From the NCBI GenBank assembly GCA_026874595.1, contig CM049315.1:15504164-15568163 (forward strand): a DNA stretch of 64,000 bases, given 5' to 3'. This DNA is from Sipunculus nudus. Lineage: Eukaryota > Annelida > Sipuncula > Golfingiida > Sipunculidae. Both the position numbers and the translations under genes were made by a program. Positions within the stretch are counted from its first letter, which is position 1, and the number at the start of each line of letters is the position of its first letter. This document shows, in pieces, positions 13,283 to 23,622 of this stretch. The notes beneath the pieces are model-generated. The model was given only the letters and a program-made list of their open reading frames with translations. It was not told where the DNA came from and did no database searches.

Positions 13283-13370
13283 GTGAGATTTGCGAGGCTT
13301 GTGTCTAATGGCTGGCGAGCCGTTTAAGCGAGCCTGCCATGATTGACACAAGCCAAGCAAACCTTGTCAC
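13283..13370. repeat. Long imperfect hairpin (88 bp)
   Basis: GTGAG...TTGC..GGCTTGTGTC (to 13305) mirrors GACACAAGCC..GCAA...TCAC (13345-13370). An inner GGC..GGC.AGC / GC.AGCC..GCC pairing continues the stem. It may be the folded end or core of a non-autonomous element. Confidence 0.65.
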
Positions 13371-13439
13371 AAGATAAAGTTGGCCATAAAATGAAAGCTA
13401 AAGTCTAAATGTTTCCTGATTGCTTCAGGAATAAGCCGA

Positions 13440-13985
13440 AAATACCATTAACCTCATAGATAGCTAGTAAGCCACCACAGATGGCGCCATCTGCAGCCAA
13501 TATCACATAGCAGTCACATGATCAAACATGTCTGCCAAATTTAGTAATGATTATTAAAAAAGTTCCTGAGATAAAACAGGTTGCAGATGTTGCACCATAC
13601 ATGCAGATACGTGAAATTAAAAACAAAATCTGTTAAGCAAAATCTAAAGTCCTATTGAAACATCACTTTATTAATAATTTCACTGGATTTACAATTCATT
13701 TATTTCCCTTGCTCAAAGGTCTCCTTGTATATGATCAGAAGACTATTCTTATTTACTGACTTATCTGAATGAAAAAGGGAAAAAAACATTCTCGATCACC
13801 TAAACAGAGATGGCACCATTTACATGTAATAATGACATGTCAGTCAATTGATGAGTGAATCCTCAGTATTTTGTGATGAAAGCAACAGGGTATTGGAGAT
13901 ATTTGGTGACATAATGAGGCGGGATGGAAGGGCGAACGGATGGACCGACCGTCGGACGGAAGGAAGGACGGACAAACGCGGTCCA
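13440..13985. repeat. Diverged dispersed-repeat region with GGAC-rich tail
   Basis: CAGATGGCGCCATCTG (near 13478) is a palindrome. AGAGATGGCACCATTTACATG near 13805 repeats part of it. A GGACCGACCGTCGGACGG / AAGGAAGGACGGAC purine-rich tail lies at 13940-13975. The same GGACGGACAGAC style recurs at 23532-23567 next to a repeat terminus. Confidence 0.45.
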
Positions 13986-14943
13986 TTTTAGTAGTCCTTC
14001 CTCCTACGGCTTGGGACAATTCATATTTGTATTTTATCAATAATTATCTTCTGGCAGCAAACAGTCAGATTAAAAATGTTATTGCCTTCTGTTTCTTTCT
14101 AGTCCATGAGATAATCAAGAGGCATGCCGGGCCGTCACGCTCATCTCTGCCGAGTATTATTTAAACACCAACGCTTGGCGGATGATTTAATAAATCTTGT
14201 CAGTTATAAAGAAACGGATAATAAGGGCCTCGAACAGTTAGAAGAAAATGATGAACATATTTACCAATGATCCCTAAGTTACACGGACTGGCGGTATTTG
14301 AAGATATATTCATAATAGAGCAGTTGTAAAGTAAACTCAATCAACCCCCAGAATGCGGGAGTGACGGGTTATTAATGAAAGAGTTCATGATGCAAATTAC
14401 CTAATGGGATCCGCTTTTCTTCATAGTAAAGTTGAACATATTTCATCCAGGGCCTGGTTTTAAGACAGATCTGATTAAAACATGTTGTATATAAAAGTTG
14501 CTGACACATTATTAAAGCTTTCGCCTTCGGCAATGAAGTTTGACGAGGGTCCGATTCAACCCGTGCCTTTTTACGATTGTCTGTTGTGGATGAAACATCT
14601 TACGGAAATGGAAATGAACGTTAATGGAAAGATGGACCATTGGCAAGTTGATGAATAAACGTTGGGGTTCATGCACGATATTGTTTTGCTTTTTGGTACG
14701 TTCCAACAATTTACTTTGAAATCTTGCTGATTTCCAGATAGCACTCGTTGTAAGTGAGAATTAAATGATTGAATATCGGGATCAATAAGCATTTTGGCGG
14801 AGGTATGCACTTTCTTATTTGGACAATGATGGATTCGAATACACCGCCTTCACCCGTCATCAAATTGAATACTTCTGCTTTGCAACATAAGCCCCAAATG
14901 TTTCATCATTAGCAAGTTAAAGCATTATTTCTGCATTTTCTAT
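13986..14943. other. Non-coding stretch downstream of the receptor exon
   Basis: On the receptor strand this is the intron following the first coding exon. I looked for a continuation of the ligand-binding domain and saw none. Confidence 0.45.
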
Positions 14944-15015
14944 TTAACTCTTTATGACTTTATTCACTTTATTTTTGTTTAAATACATATATTTTGTATA
15001 AAGTACCGAACTCAC

Positions 15016-15702
15016 CTGAGTATCGTTGTAGAGGATGTGTATGGAGTAACCAGGTATTATGTTTCGTTCGTTGACATGTTTTCTTGCCAGTTCTGCTGCT
15101 GTTTGGGCGGCAAATCCGTCCTTCAGAAACGGGGATTTAGTTAACTCGAATAATCCACCGATATACAAAGGTATCCTGTCACCAAGTTGATCCGCAACGG
15201 TAGTTCCCACACTTAAAAGATTTTGCCCATAATAATTTCTTTGTAACAAAGGTTCACTTGCATTTTGATCGACCCTACTCATGCGCGAAGAAGAATCGCT
15301 TTCGGCAAAATTGTAATTTCTTGTAGTTTCCTGTTGTGGTTCTGTCTGAAACTTATTTTCCTGGGAGTTGTGACCTACTTGTTTCGAAAACCGATCTAAG
15401 TTTACAGTGCGTTTGAATCTATGGTTATACATAGACAAATCATCTACATGTGTACTCGCAATCTTGGGAATGCTCAAAGATTTCAATTGTCGTGTTTTGA
15501 TATGTTTGTCCTCCTGCCTTGACAACTCTTCTTTTGCTTCATCTGAGTTTTCTATTTTGTGTTCTCCGTTATGGAATGATATGCACCAAATCCAGCAAAC
15601 AAAGGAGAACACTCGCAGAAGGGAGCCAGCCATATTCTTAGAGACATTAATGAGTTTACCCGAGGTTTCGAGTTGGATACTTTCACGCTTCCGCTCTGCC
15701 AT
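15016..15702 (-). CDS. GABA-B-type class C GPCR, first coding exon (partial, 229 codons)
   Basis: This exon encodes the N-terminus of a plasma-membrane receptor of the class C GPCR family, whose extracellular Venus-flytrap domain binds GABA or a related ligand. Residues 176-229 (RIPLYIGGLFELT..., then an AAELARKHVNER helix and IIPGYSIHILYNDTQ) match the first strand, first helix and second strand of a GABA-B-like ligand-binding domain. NDT at 226-228 is an N-glycosylation sequon. Residues 24-44 form a signal peptide (MAGSLLRVFSFVCWIWCISF). Residues 45-175 are a polar, low-complexity leader with an RFKR furin-like site at 95-98. The exon ends after CAG at a GTGAGT donor (15015-15010, read on the minus strand), so the phase is 0 and translation past it is intronic. 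Two starts are possible: Met1 (15702) with a weak context, or Met24 (15633) with A at -3 and G at +4 directly before the signal peptide; I favour Met24. The receptor subtype cannot be decided from 54 domain residues. Seven-helix and later exons were not found. Confidence 0.8.
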
Positions 15703-15951
15703 GAGTTAGTCCATGCCCAAAGGTCACAGAGGTAGCATTCTTGACTACCCCGTGACGGGCTGAGGACGATATGTATCTGTTAGAAAAGTGATGCTTGCTC
15801 TGGATCCACGGTGGCTGGCGCATGTCTATTTATGTGGTTATTGATCGACAGGGGAGACGCTACACCGAGCAGTGCTGGAACCTATCCCTCGATTTCTGTT
15901 CAGACTCGGTAGCACCAGCAAGCAAAGCGCAGCACCCCAGCTTATGATCAC
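15703..15951 (-). other. 5' UTR part of the receptor exon, with 3' splice acceptor at its upstream edge
   Basis: Directly upstream of the start codon the minus strand reads back to a strong acceptor, TTTTGCTTTATTTCAG, whose AG occupies 15953-15952, so the exon begins at 15951. The 249-nt leader holds several upstream ATGs followed by stops (for example ATGGACTAA just before Met1) and one longer upstream frame that overlaps Met1. These would disfavour scanning to Met1 and could dampen translation. A CATAAATAG element near 15830 might be an alternative TATA-like site, but this is weak. Confidence 0.6.
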
Positions 15952-16015
15952 CTGAAATAAAGCAAAATTTATTATCTATTCTGATATGCTACTGAACATG
16001 CCCTTTTATTTACCA

Positions 16016-16016
16016 G

Positions 16017-16066
<50 letters not shown>
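16016..16066. repeat. (TA)n microsatellite in the proposed 5' UTR intron
   Basis: About 25 TA units with one TACATA interruption. Confidence 0.95.
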
Positions 16067-16070
<4 letters not shown>

Positions 16071-16655
16071 CATATACATATGTATGAAGCATTTAAAAAC
16101 AGTATGTAAAACAAAGACCCATATATTCATAATGTTTATACATTATGTTCTTTAATATGTCTTTATTTTTAATTTTAAGCATAGCTCATTGTAATGACGG
16201 CACTGTCTAATGATGAGAGTGCCCATGGTAGAATAAAGGTATGTAACAAGTAGCAGTCAGAGACCACAAACCCCCGCCAGAAGGGTTGTCGAGGTTTGCT
16301 GTGTGGGCCTACACAACTGTCCCAGCACCGCAACCCCATGCAGGTCACGTAGAATTAAAGCCGCCCCCTATTACCAAATAAAAGATTTTTTTAACTAGAA
16401 TAATATGCCACAATGGGATTAAATCCCTTGAATTGATAACATATTTTGTTGATTTATATTACCTCCAATGTTAACGGGCTGTACCCTGATTTCGGTATGA
16501 ACATAATAGGCCAGCTGGCGTGATATAGAAACAAAGAGATTTACTGCATAAGATAAAAGCTATCAGAACTCGATAAGTGGTGCTATATTTCCAACTCTGG
16601 GTCCAAGAGTTTTTTGTCCAAGTTTATCTGTAATTTTGAAGAAATGTTTGAAAGG

Positions 16656-16672
16656 GGCGGGGGGGGGGGGGG
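16656..16672. repeat. G-tract
   Basis: GGGGCGGGGG... with a run of about 14 G. Such mononucleotide G/C tracts recur in the window (22245, 23368, 31579, 33150, 59443, 61693). Confidence 0.9.
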
Positions 16673-17193
16673 CTCTTGTTGTTAACCCAGAAGGCAACCT
16701 TCGAGAATTTATTAATGAAGAGATCAATAATATTTTAGGGCAGATCTGAATCAGGATAAAAAAAGGCATTGGCGAAGGTATGCTCAGCGCTTTCTATTTA
16801 TATAACGTGTTAATCTGGTGTAAATTTGCAGTTCAAAGTTTTGTGCAAGTAAGGATGCGTCTTCGTGACTCAGCTCAGGAACCATGGAAACCTCGGCAAG
16901 AGAGGAATAATAGCACCATGACACCTGTTAGCGTACCACGATCTCTGTGGCTCTACCTACATAAGATTGGTATACTGCTAGATGTATGCATGAGTCCTCT
17001 TGAATATTTATAAACGTTCATCTGTAAATCTTTCTGTCCGTCCGTTCATTCACCAAACCTACGTGAAACATGCCACCTTAATTTTTTTTTTTTTTTTGGA
17101 GGAACTTGTTTGTTCTCCTTTTTTCTCTCTCTCATACTCGATCATTTTTTATTTTTCATTCGTCCTTCCCTCTCGCCCGGCCTCTTTTTAGAT

Positions 17194-17197
<4 letters not shown>

Positions 17198-17254
<57 letters not shown>

Positions 17255-17288
17255 GAGGGAGGGAGGGAGAGAGAGAGAGAAAGAGAGG
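17198..17288. repeat. Compound microsatellite (TA)n-(GGGA)n-(GA)n
   Basis: About 27 TA units run into GGGAGGGAGGGAGGGAGAGA and (GA)n, a purine-only tract next to alternating TA. Confidence 0.95.
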
Positions 17289-19952
17289 ATACGTATGTGT
17301 AAAAAAAACTCAGTCTCGAGTGCATTATATCAAAGGCGGAAAGTGGATTGCAAATTAAATTGAAGAGAAACTGTAAAGTGCATTTTGCAATGCTTTGAAA
17401 TGCATTGATTTTCATTAAAACAATTTTCATTGACGGGCATTTTCCAAAATGTACATAATGGGACAGCTAATGGTTTTAATAAGAGCCCGGCTCTGGCGTG
17501 CAGCTGCCATATTTCGGGCCCATTATCCCCTCCCTTTGTGGTTAATTCACCACAAATTTCCTGTGTCTGGTGGTTTGTTTTCTGATGAAATGTAATCGCC
17601 GCAATACGCCTGGAAAGTCATCGCGTGCCAGGCGCGAATCCAGGACCATGCATCATCTTCAATGTGGGAGGGAGAAAAAGATCTGTTGGGCTTAGCACCT
17701 CCCTGAGCGGCAGTCGGCCGTCTTTTGTATCCCAGGAAGCCAGTAATATGTCGTAAAGAACACCGGGGCATAGGCTCAGGGTGACATACTGGTCGTCAGA
17801 CATTAATCACACGTCATACCTTGTCAGGGGTCAAGTAAAGGCTATTCTATCCACAATCATTCTTGATTTTGGCGAGTTAGACGCGAGTCCGAGCTCCATG
17901 GGTTAATAAACAAACCTAAATCTACACAATCTGATGGCCAGAAACAATGCAGTCTACCCGCTGTAATAAGTCCTCGCACTGGTAGTCCCATCACAAGAAA
18001 CATCCGGATTGGGAAATGGCCACTAAACCGGGAAATGATATAAACAATCTTTGACTGGGGAGGTCCAATGGGTTAAACATACAGTTCGAGTTCCCAGTGG
18101 CAGGTGCGCCAGACGGACAATAATCCCTGCTTCTAAGCTGGGGGTCCGTTAAAACTAGGTCCATAGTTTGTAAACGAGCTATTGGAATTTACAGATTTAT
18201 GTTATACTTCTTCTAAGTGATGTTTGCTGCGTCTTTGAACAGAATCAAACATGACACATTATAGACAGGACAGCAGTCGACTTTTTGTATATGTCCAGCA
18301 CTGTTAAACAGCCGAATGTACACGTAAAGAAGATTTTATAGTATGTAATTTATCTCGAAATTAGCTGACTGTCAGGTGACGTTCAATCAGAAAGTTGTAA
18401 GAATTCATCACTAGCACAGCAGAAAATGATAGCTGTTGAAGTTGTAGGGGTCTAAAGCTGTTCTAAACCGTAGTCGAGTACCAAAAATATGTTCTGTGTC
18501 AAAACTACTTCATGTGGTATAACAAACAATATTATTTTTCAGTTACATCATTCTGGCGTCACCTACAACTTAAACGGTCACTCATACCAATGATACTACA
18601 TAAGCATTTTTAAGTTTTGTTAATACAATTAAAAGAGTCCACGAGGACCAACATTGAACTACTTTGTGAGATAATTTGGTGAAAATCTGTTTTAAAAAGA
18701 AAGGGTTGAAGCTGATTTGCCAAGTGGTTGTTTTCGCCAACAGTACCTGTCGTGTGGTGTTCCCTAGAACAATAGATTTGTTCATCCAAGTTTATCACTA
18801 GTATCGCATACATGAGACACTTATTGGTCCTAGAGAACAAACATATAGACAAACACTACGTTGTTTTTATTTTCAGTTTGTCAATCCAGTTTCGTTTGTC
18901 ATGCACGTAACAATTTCTTTGCAAACATAACGACAGTTTAAAGCAGCATGTTATATTTCGATAAAATGCGACAATACTAGAAATATAAAATGCGACAAGA
19001 CTATTAATATCTGAAATTCCGCGGTTCAGTCGGATGCCTGGACTCCCACAACGGAGCGTACTAGTAAAATTTCCAGCGGCACAATTGGGTAATATTATGA
19101 GCAAATAATATCTTATTATAATTAATACATAATAAATGATATAATAAACAGAAACTTGTGTCTTTCATTCTAGATAAAATGCACTATACTGTGTGCTTTA
19201 GATGGCCTCATGGCCTGCAAATACGCTGTCAATCGTTAGCTATGTTTGTTTTTTTCTATGAACACTTGCCATTATGACCCCATTGACAGAAGCGTGTTTC
19301 ACACTGGTTACTGGACAATAGCCACCTCGTACACGACAAAGCGATTCACCTGTTACCATAGAGATGTATTTACACGTTGGTTTGTGAGCTCACGTTTTAT
19401 TTTTTTTTTTTGTTAATTCATCACAAGTAGCCTAATGTTAAGATTACAGGCTGTTTACCACGAAACTGAAGCGACGGGATGGATGGCCGTTGCAGTGCGT
19501 TCCCGCGTATGATTTGTGTGACGACTCAAGGCTTACTAGTCCAATATAAATGCCTATACTGAGTCGTGTATTCATGACTACAGCATTACATGTAACATGT
19601 AGGAATTTCTGCACTAAATGAGTAAACTAACCATCATCATGTCGGTAAAGCATGTCCATATACGTTCATTGCAGTAAGGTACTTCCATATTTGTTTTGAT
19701 AGTGATATAATAGCTAAAAGAATACAATATATGTTCACATTAATTGATGCACCTCTTGCTACTTTATATATGTACTTTTTTACATATATTACATATTTTA
19801 TGGGTAAATAAGTATTTCTGAGCTTATCTATATATTATATTTTGTCGACCGCTACAGATTAATTACAAATAAGAGATAATAATAGGTAAACTGCTTGTAT
19901 AATGATTTCTATGAAGGCATTGGGTAGGCAGATACCTGGATTAACAACTCAC

Positions 19953-20090
19953 CTGTTTTCAAGGATACATTTAGTACATGAGCTGTATCGGTTGGGGACA
20001 TAAAATTTGTAAAAGCTAGCTTCAAAGCGGGCTCATTCCTGCTGAAAAAGTCTGATGGCTTTGGTCTCTGGAAAAGTCAAAGTTCTTTTA
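19953..20090 (-). other. Putative non-coding exon 1 of the receptor gene
   Basis: The segment ends in a perfect GTGAGT donor at 19952-19947 and lies just downstream (minus strand) of CCAAT and CRE-like elements, as expected for a first exon. It contains short upstream frames, such as ATG AGC CCG CTT TGA, and no long ORF, so it would be leader sequence. The 5' boundary is approximate; no TATA box or clear initiator fixes the transcription start. Confidence 0.35.
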
Positions 20091-20100
20091 GGTTCCTGTT

Positions 20101-20160
20101 CAACTTACGGCCAATCAGCAACATCCGTCTTCGGTCATGTGACGTAATAATAAACATGCG
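20101..20160 (-). promoter_or_regulatory. Candidate promoter: reverse CCAAT box and CRE-like site
   Basis: GGCCAATCAG at 20109-20118 is a strong CCAAT box (NF-Y type; the motif works in either orientation). TGACGTAA at 20140-20147 is a CRE/ATF-type half-palindrome preceded by GTCATG. Both sit 150-190 bp upstream of the proposed exon 1 donor. The surrounding 150 bp are richer in CpG than the neighbourhood (TTCGG, CCGTC, ACGAC, CATCCGGTCGG), which fits a promoter in an otherwise CpG-poor region. Confidence 0.4.
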
Positions 20161-20219
20161 TACACGACAAACATTTACGATAACGCCATCCGGTCGGCAT
20201 TTGAGAAGACATTCTTGCG

Positions 20220-20308
20220 GGTTTTATTCGGTATAAACAGACTAGTATTTTAGCCTGGCAGTATCGGAAAGACAATAACAGTTTGTTTCAGTGCTTGAAC
20301 GGATCAGG
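20220..20308 (+). other. Possible divergent first exon with donor at 20309
   Basis: On the plus strand, 60-170 bp from the CRE-like site, the sequence runs to CAGG/GTAAGAG with GT at 20309-20310, a good donor. No ORF of interest and no recognised downstream exon support it. It may be a divergent non-coding transcript from the receptor promoter or chance. Confidence 0.15.
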
Positions 20309-20309
20309 G

Positions 20310-21453
20310 TAAGAGTAAATTAAGCCCATTTTTCCCCTCAGATTTTCTCTTGTATAAACATTGGAGCCTTCCCCGTCCCTAACGTCTTACCACCGGCTGT
20401 ATCTACGATTGTTGTAAACATTCCGGGGATCAAAAAGCTATGGATTATTAATTTTATGTCCCAGTGGTTACTGGGAGTGCTGCAAAAATAAACGACAAAG
20501 CGGCGTCCTCTTTGTCCCGGGCAAGTTCATTAATGTTTGTTCATTGATACCCTTTCCCATGAAATATTCCCCATTACCTGCCCCGCTCGTTTGGTTAACA
20601 AGAACTCTCGAGAAACCCGATGGCATGCTCTAAGAAACATTTTCGCGTCTTTGTCAATTATTGATAGGGGCTTGTATAACAAGGACTGTAAATACCCCTG
20701 TTATCACCGGGTCCTTTTTGTTAAGCGGCAAGGGTTCTTTGTGAGCGGCCTTGCTCGGACCATGAATGGACATTTAATGTTCTGCACCATGCATGGTTCG
20801 ATTTTATCTACTCAGGACACGCAGACAGGCAATTCGATTTTAATGGTTACACTTTCCTTCTACGAATTTTAGCCGGGTTCTGCTGGGCTATTATTATAAT
20901 TGTTCTACTTATGCTGTATACCACAGACTCGTTAGTTTTCATTTACGTGATACCCTAAAGCATTAAAGAAAAACATGCGATTTTTTATCCAAATAAATAC
21001 ATGTACTATGTGTTATTCTTGTGTCTCAGAATGTGTAAGCATTCAGGGCTGGTTAATTTAACAATAAATCTGCTTTCACCTGCCAGACCGCTATAAAAGA
21101 CAACAAAATTTATAACAAGCAACGCCAAACGAAACCGCCTTGATGTTTATTACCAGGGAATAGTTACATTGGTTTCAACTAATTTTAGGGATATACCGGA
21201 GCTACGTGCAAAGAAGAGCTTATACAATCAAGTTTATACGACTGATAAATCAATAAAATTACTGCTTTCCTCGTTCTGGTAATTATCGTGACAGTGATCT
21301 TAATACGTTTACTCTCTAAGCCGTATAACTCTTTCATGTACATATTCATTACTTTATACTTAATACTTTATGGACAGCTTTTATTACGTAACTTGATACT
21401 CCTATTTTGGCCTTTCCTTTCTCATTCTCATATCATCCCTTCTCATGACATCT

Positions 21454-21521
<68 letters not shown>

Positions 21522-22319
21522 ACTTCTAAATACCGTAGCTGTTATGATTATAACGCCATTTTTAGTTTAGATAGCCTATGGTGTTAAAACTGCGTATATA
21601 TATTTATATAAAAGGACTCCCTCTTTCAAGAACCGTCCACCTGACAACTGAATATTGAAACATCCTAGTTACCCATGGTCGTTATTATGAACCCTTACTG
21701 CATATACTTTCATATACTAAGTATATGAATCAACAGAAACATACGACGACAAAATAATACGTATAGAAGTTGCCTCTGACGTCGTCAAAATTCACACAGT
21801 TTTTATCAGGCAGAGAGGAAGTACATGTAGTTATATATGTCCATTGGATGACAGGAAAGTTCTACTTTATCCTGGTCTAAGTGGCTTTACGACCTTCAAC
21901 TGGGAGACCTGCACCACTTGGTATGAGTATAGTACATTTGCCTTTTATATTCCCCTATATAATGTATATTTGCCTTTCGAATTGTATATTATCATAGTAT
22001 ATGTGTATTGTATATTTATATCATGTGTATACAACTGAAATGTTACTGTACCCAGGACCCTATTAAATATTAAATATCAGCTTACTTGCTAATGAGCTTC
22101 CTGGTAAAATATCTTTGTATTAATTATAAACATTAAACCACAATAAACATCTGTGCCCTATTATGTTTCAGTATCGCACGTGTACCCCGCCCAATCCTAT
22201 TGTGCCACCGAGGACAAAAGGATCAGTGCCAGTCATTAAAATGTCCCCCCCCCCCCCCCATACGCACAAAGCATAATCTCGTAAAGTCTCGGCTTTTCAA
22301 ACCACGCCGTTAGCTTCGT
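20310..22319. other. Non-coding stretch upstream of the receptor promoter
   Basis: A 111-codon plus-strand ORF at 20537-20872 has no recognised domain and an unconvincing composition. The region also holds the TC microsatellite listed separately and a C-tract at 22245-22259. Confidence 0.5.
21458..21518. repeat. (TC)n microsatellite, about 30 units
   Basis: Uninterrupted CT dinucleotides on the plus strand, forming a polypyrimidine tract. Confidence 0.95.
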
Positions 22320-22400
22320 TCTAACAACATTCACCTGATGATCGGGTCGCATCCCGTGAAACAGACTGTAGTGAATTTACAGTGTTGTTTTTCTCCAGAG

Positions 22401-22437
<37 letters not shown>
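22320..22437 (+). repeat. Microsatellite-linked dispersed repeat, copy A
   Basis: TTCACCTGATGATCGGGTCG, CATCCCGTGAA, CAGACTGTAGTG and AATTTACAGTGTTGTTTTTC are followed by (TA)n from 22401. The reverse complement of the same roughly 75-bp block occurs at 31308-31387, there flanked by (TA)n on both sides. The conserved core is about 90% identical by eye. Confidence 0.8.
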
Positions 22438-22438
<1 letters not shown>

Positions 22439-22439
22439 T

Positions 22440-23024
22440 AGTATCTTTTATCTACTAATTATGATCTATGATCTGGTGCGATGTTAAAAATCATAATGCT
22501 CGGCAACTTGTGTTCAAACAATAACAATTTAAGAGACCACAATTTTCCTTCAAGCTAACCGAGCAAATCGTTAAACTGGCCATACGGAGGTACTTTGTAT
22601 TGTTTGTATTTGTCCGAACATTTCATCATGTTTCATCTGATGAAATCATGTTGCAATCACATTTGAATTAAAAAATCAGTTTATATATGCTGCAGTTCTG
22701 AGGTGCTGTTATAAAAAAAAAAACTTCATTAAAAATCACGTAATACTTTTTCAATAACAAACTTTGCCATGACATATTTTAGCAGCTTCATATACACTCA
22801 TCATTCATTACAACATACACATTTACTAGTGTCTTGGTTACAGGTGGCAAAATGGATTTCTATGTAATTTGCGTCTGCAGTTTTGTATAATATCTTAATC
22901 GCATTTGGTTTCGCTTTTTTTGTATTGACAAGTGGCCCATGGGCCATGACGCTCAGCTGAACTTGAAAATACAAAGAGTGTATTTTAAGATGTATTTGAA
23001 ATATAATTAACATCAAATTTTTAA
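22440..23024. other. Non-coding AT-rich stretch
   Basis: No gene or clear repeat. An ORF of 86 codons on the minus strand (22801-23061) overlaps the next repeat and is not recognised. Confidence 0.45.
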
Positions 23025-23173
23025 TTATTCTGTGGGGTACTTTTGAGCCCCATTGCTCCATAGCTCAGAGGTTATGGGTAACAGAGACCTAATTTTAGGT
23101 TTCCAAAGGACTTTTCATGGGTCTCCCTACTTGTCAAGAAAGAAGATTCTAGGTCCAGTCGTTACGATGTATG
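23025..23173 (+). repeat. Duplicated repeat, unit A
   Basis: TTATTCTGTGGGGTACTTTT, GAGCCCCAT, ATGGGTAACAGAGACCTAAT, TTTAGGTTTCCAA, AGATTCTAGGTC and GTTACGAT occur in the same order in the unit at 23361-23522. The spacing between equivalent points is about 340 bp. Confidence 0.8.
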
Positions 23174-23360
23174 CCTTGTTTACAGATGACTGCATCTTTT
23201 GAAGTCTCAAAAATAGAGAAAAATCGAAAACAATACAGGTGGCGCCACCAGTCTACAGAAACTGATGAAACACTCCATGATCAATATCCATGCAAAAGAA
23301 AAATTATGGTGATCAATGCATTAGTTCTTCAGATACTCGAGCTTTTGTATCAAATTTCCA

Positions 23361-23622
23361 TTATTCTGGGGGGGGGGGGGGGGGGGGGAGGTACTTCGGA
23401 GCCCCATAGTTCGAAGAATATGGGTAACAGAGACCTAATTTCAGGTTTCCAAGGAGATTTTTTATGGACCTCCCAGGATGTCTGGTAAGAAGATTCTAGG
23501 TCTAGTGGTTACGATTTGTGCCTGGTTAACGGACGGACAGACGGACAGACAGACGGACAGACGGGCGCCGGACAAAGGTTGATCGCTTTAGCTCAGATGA
23601 CTTTCAGTCAGCTGAGCTAAAA
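23361..23622 (+). repeat. Duplicated repeat, unit B, with GGACAGAC tail and terminal hairpin
   Basis: This unit repeats 23025-23173 but carries 21 consecutive G where unit A has TGTGGGG. It continues into a CGGACAGACGGACAGACAGA minisatellite (23532-23567) and ends in a hairpin, TTTAGCTCAGATGAC-TTTCA-GTCAGCTGAGCTAAA (23587-23621, 14 of 15 paired). The GGACAGAC tail with an AGCTCA/TGAGCT hairpin is a form I associate with molluscan dispersed repeats. Confidence 0.7.

Larger units (their letters stand above)
15952..19952 (-). other. Proposed 4.0-kb 5' UTR intron of the receptor gene
   Basis: The minus strand offers a consensus donor AAAACAG/GTGAGTTG (intron starts at 19952) and the acceptor TTTATTTCAG at 15952, in the right order and on the receptor's strand. 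Between them lie only non-coding repeats: (TA)n at 16016 and 17198, a G-tract at 16659, and unremarkable AT-rich sequence. No convincing coding ORF occurs on either strand. The pairing of the two sites is inferred, since any cryptic donor farther upstream could also be used. Confidence 0.4.

Noticed and set aside
14944-15015. Continuation of the receptor ORF past NDTQ
   Set aside because: It follows a perfect GTGAGT donor, and the composition becomes Lys/Asn/Tyr-rich AT translation, so it is intronic.
15407-15709. 100-codon plus-strand ORF over the receptor exon
   Set aside because: Antisense shadow of the receptor coding exon.
20537-20872. 111-codon plus-strand ORF
   Set aside because: No domain, no splice or promoter support, ordinary length for chance in 64 kb.
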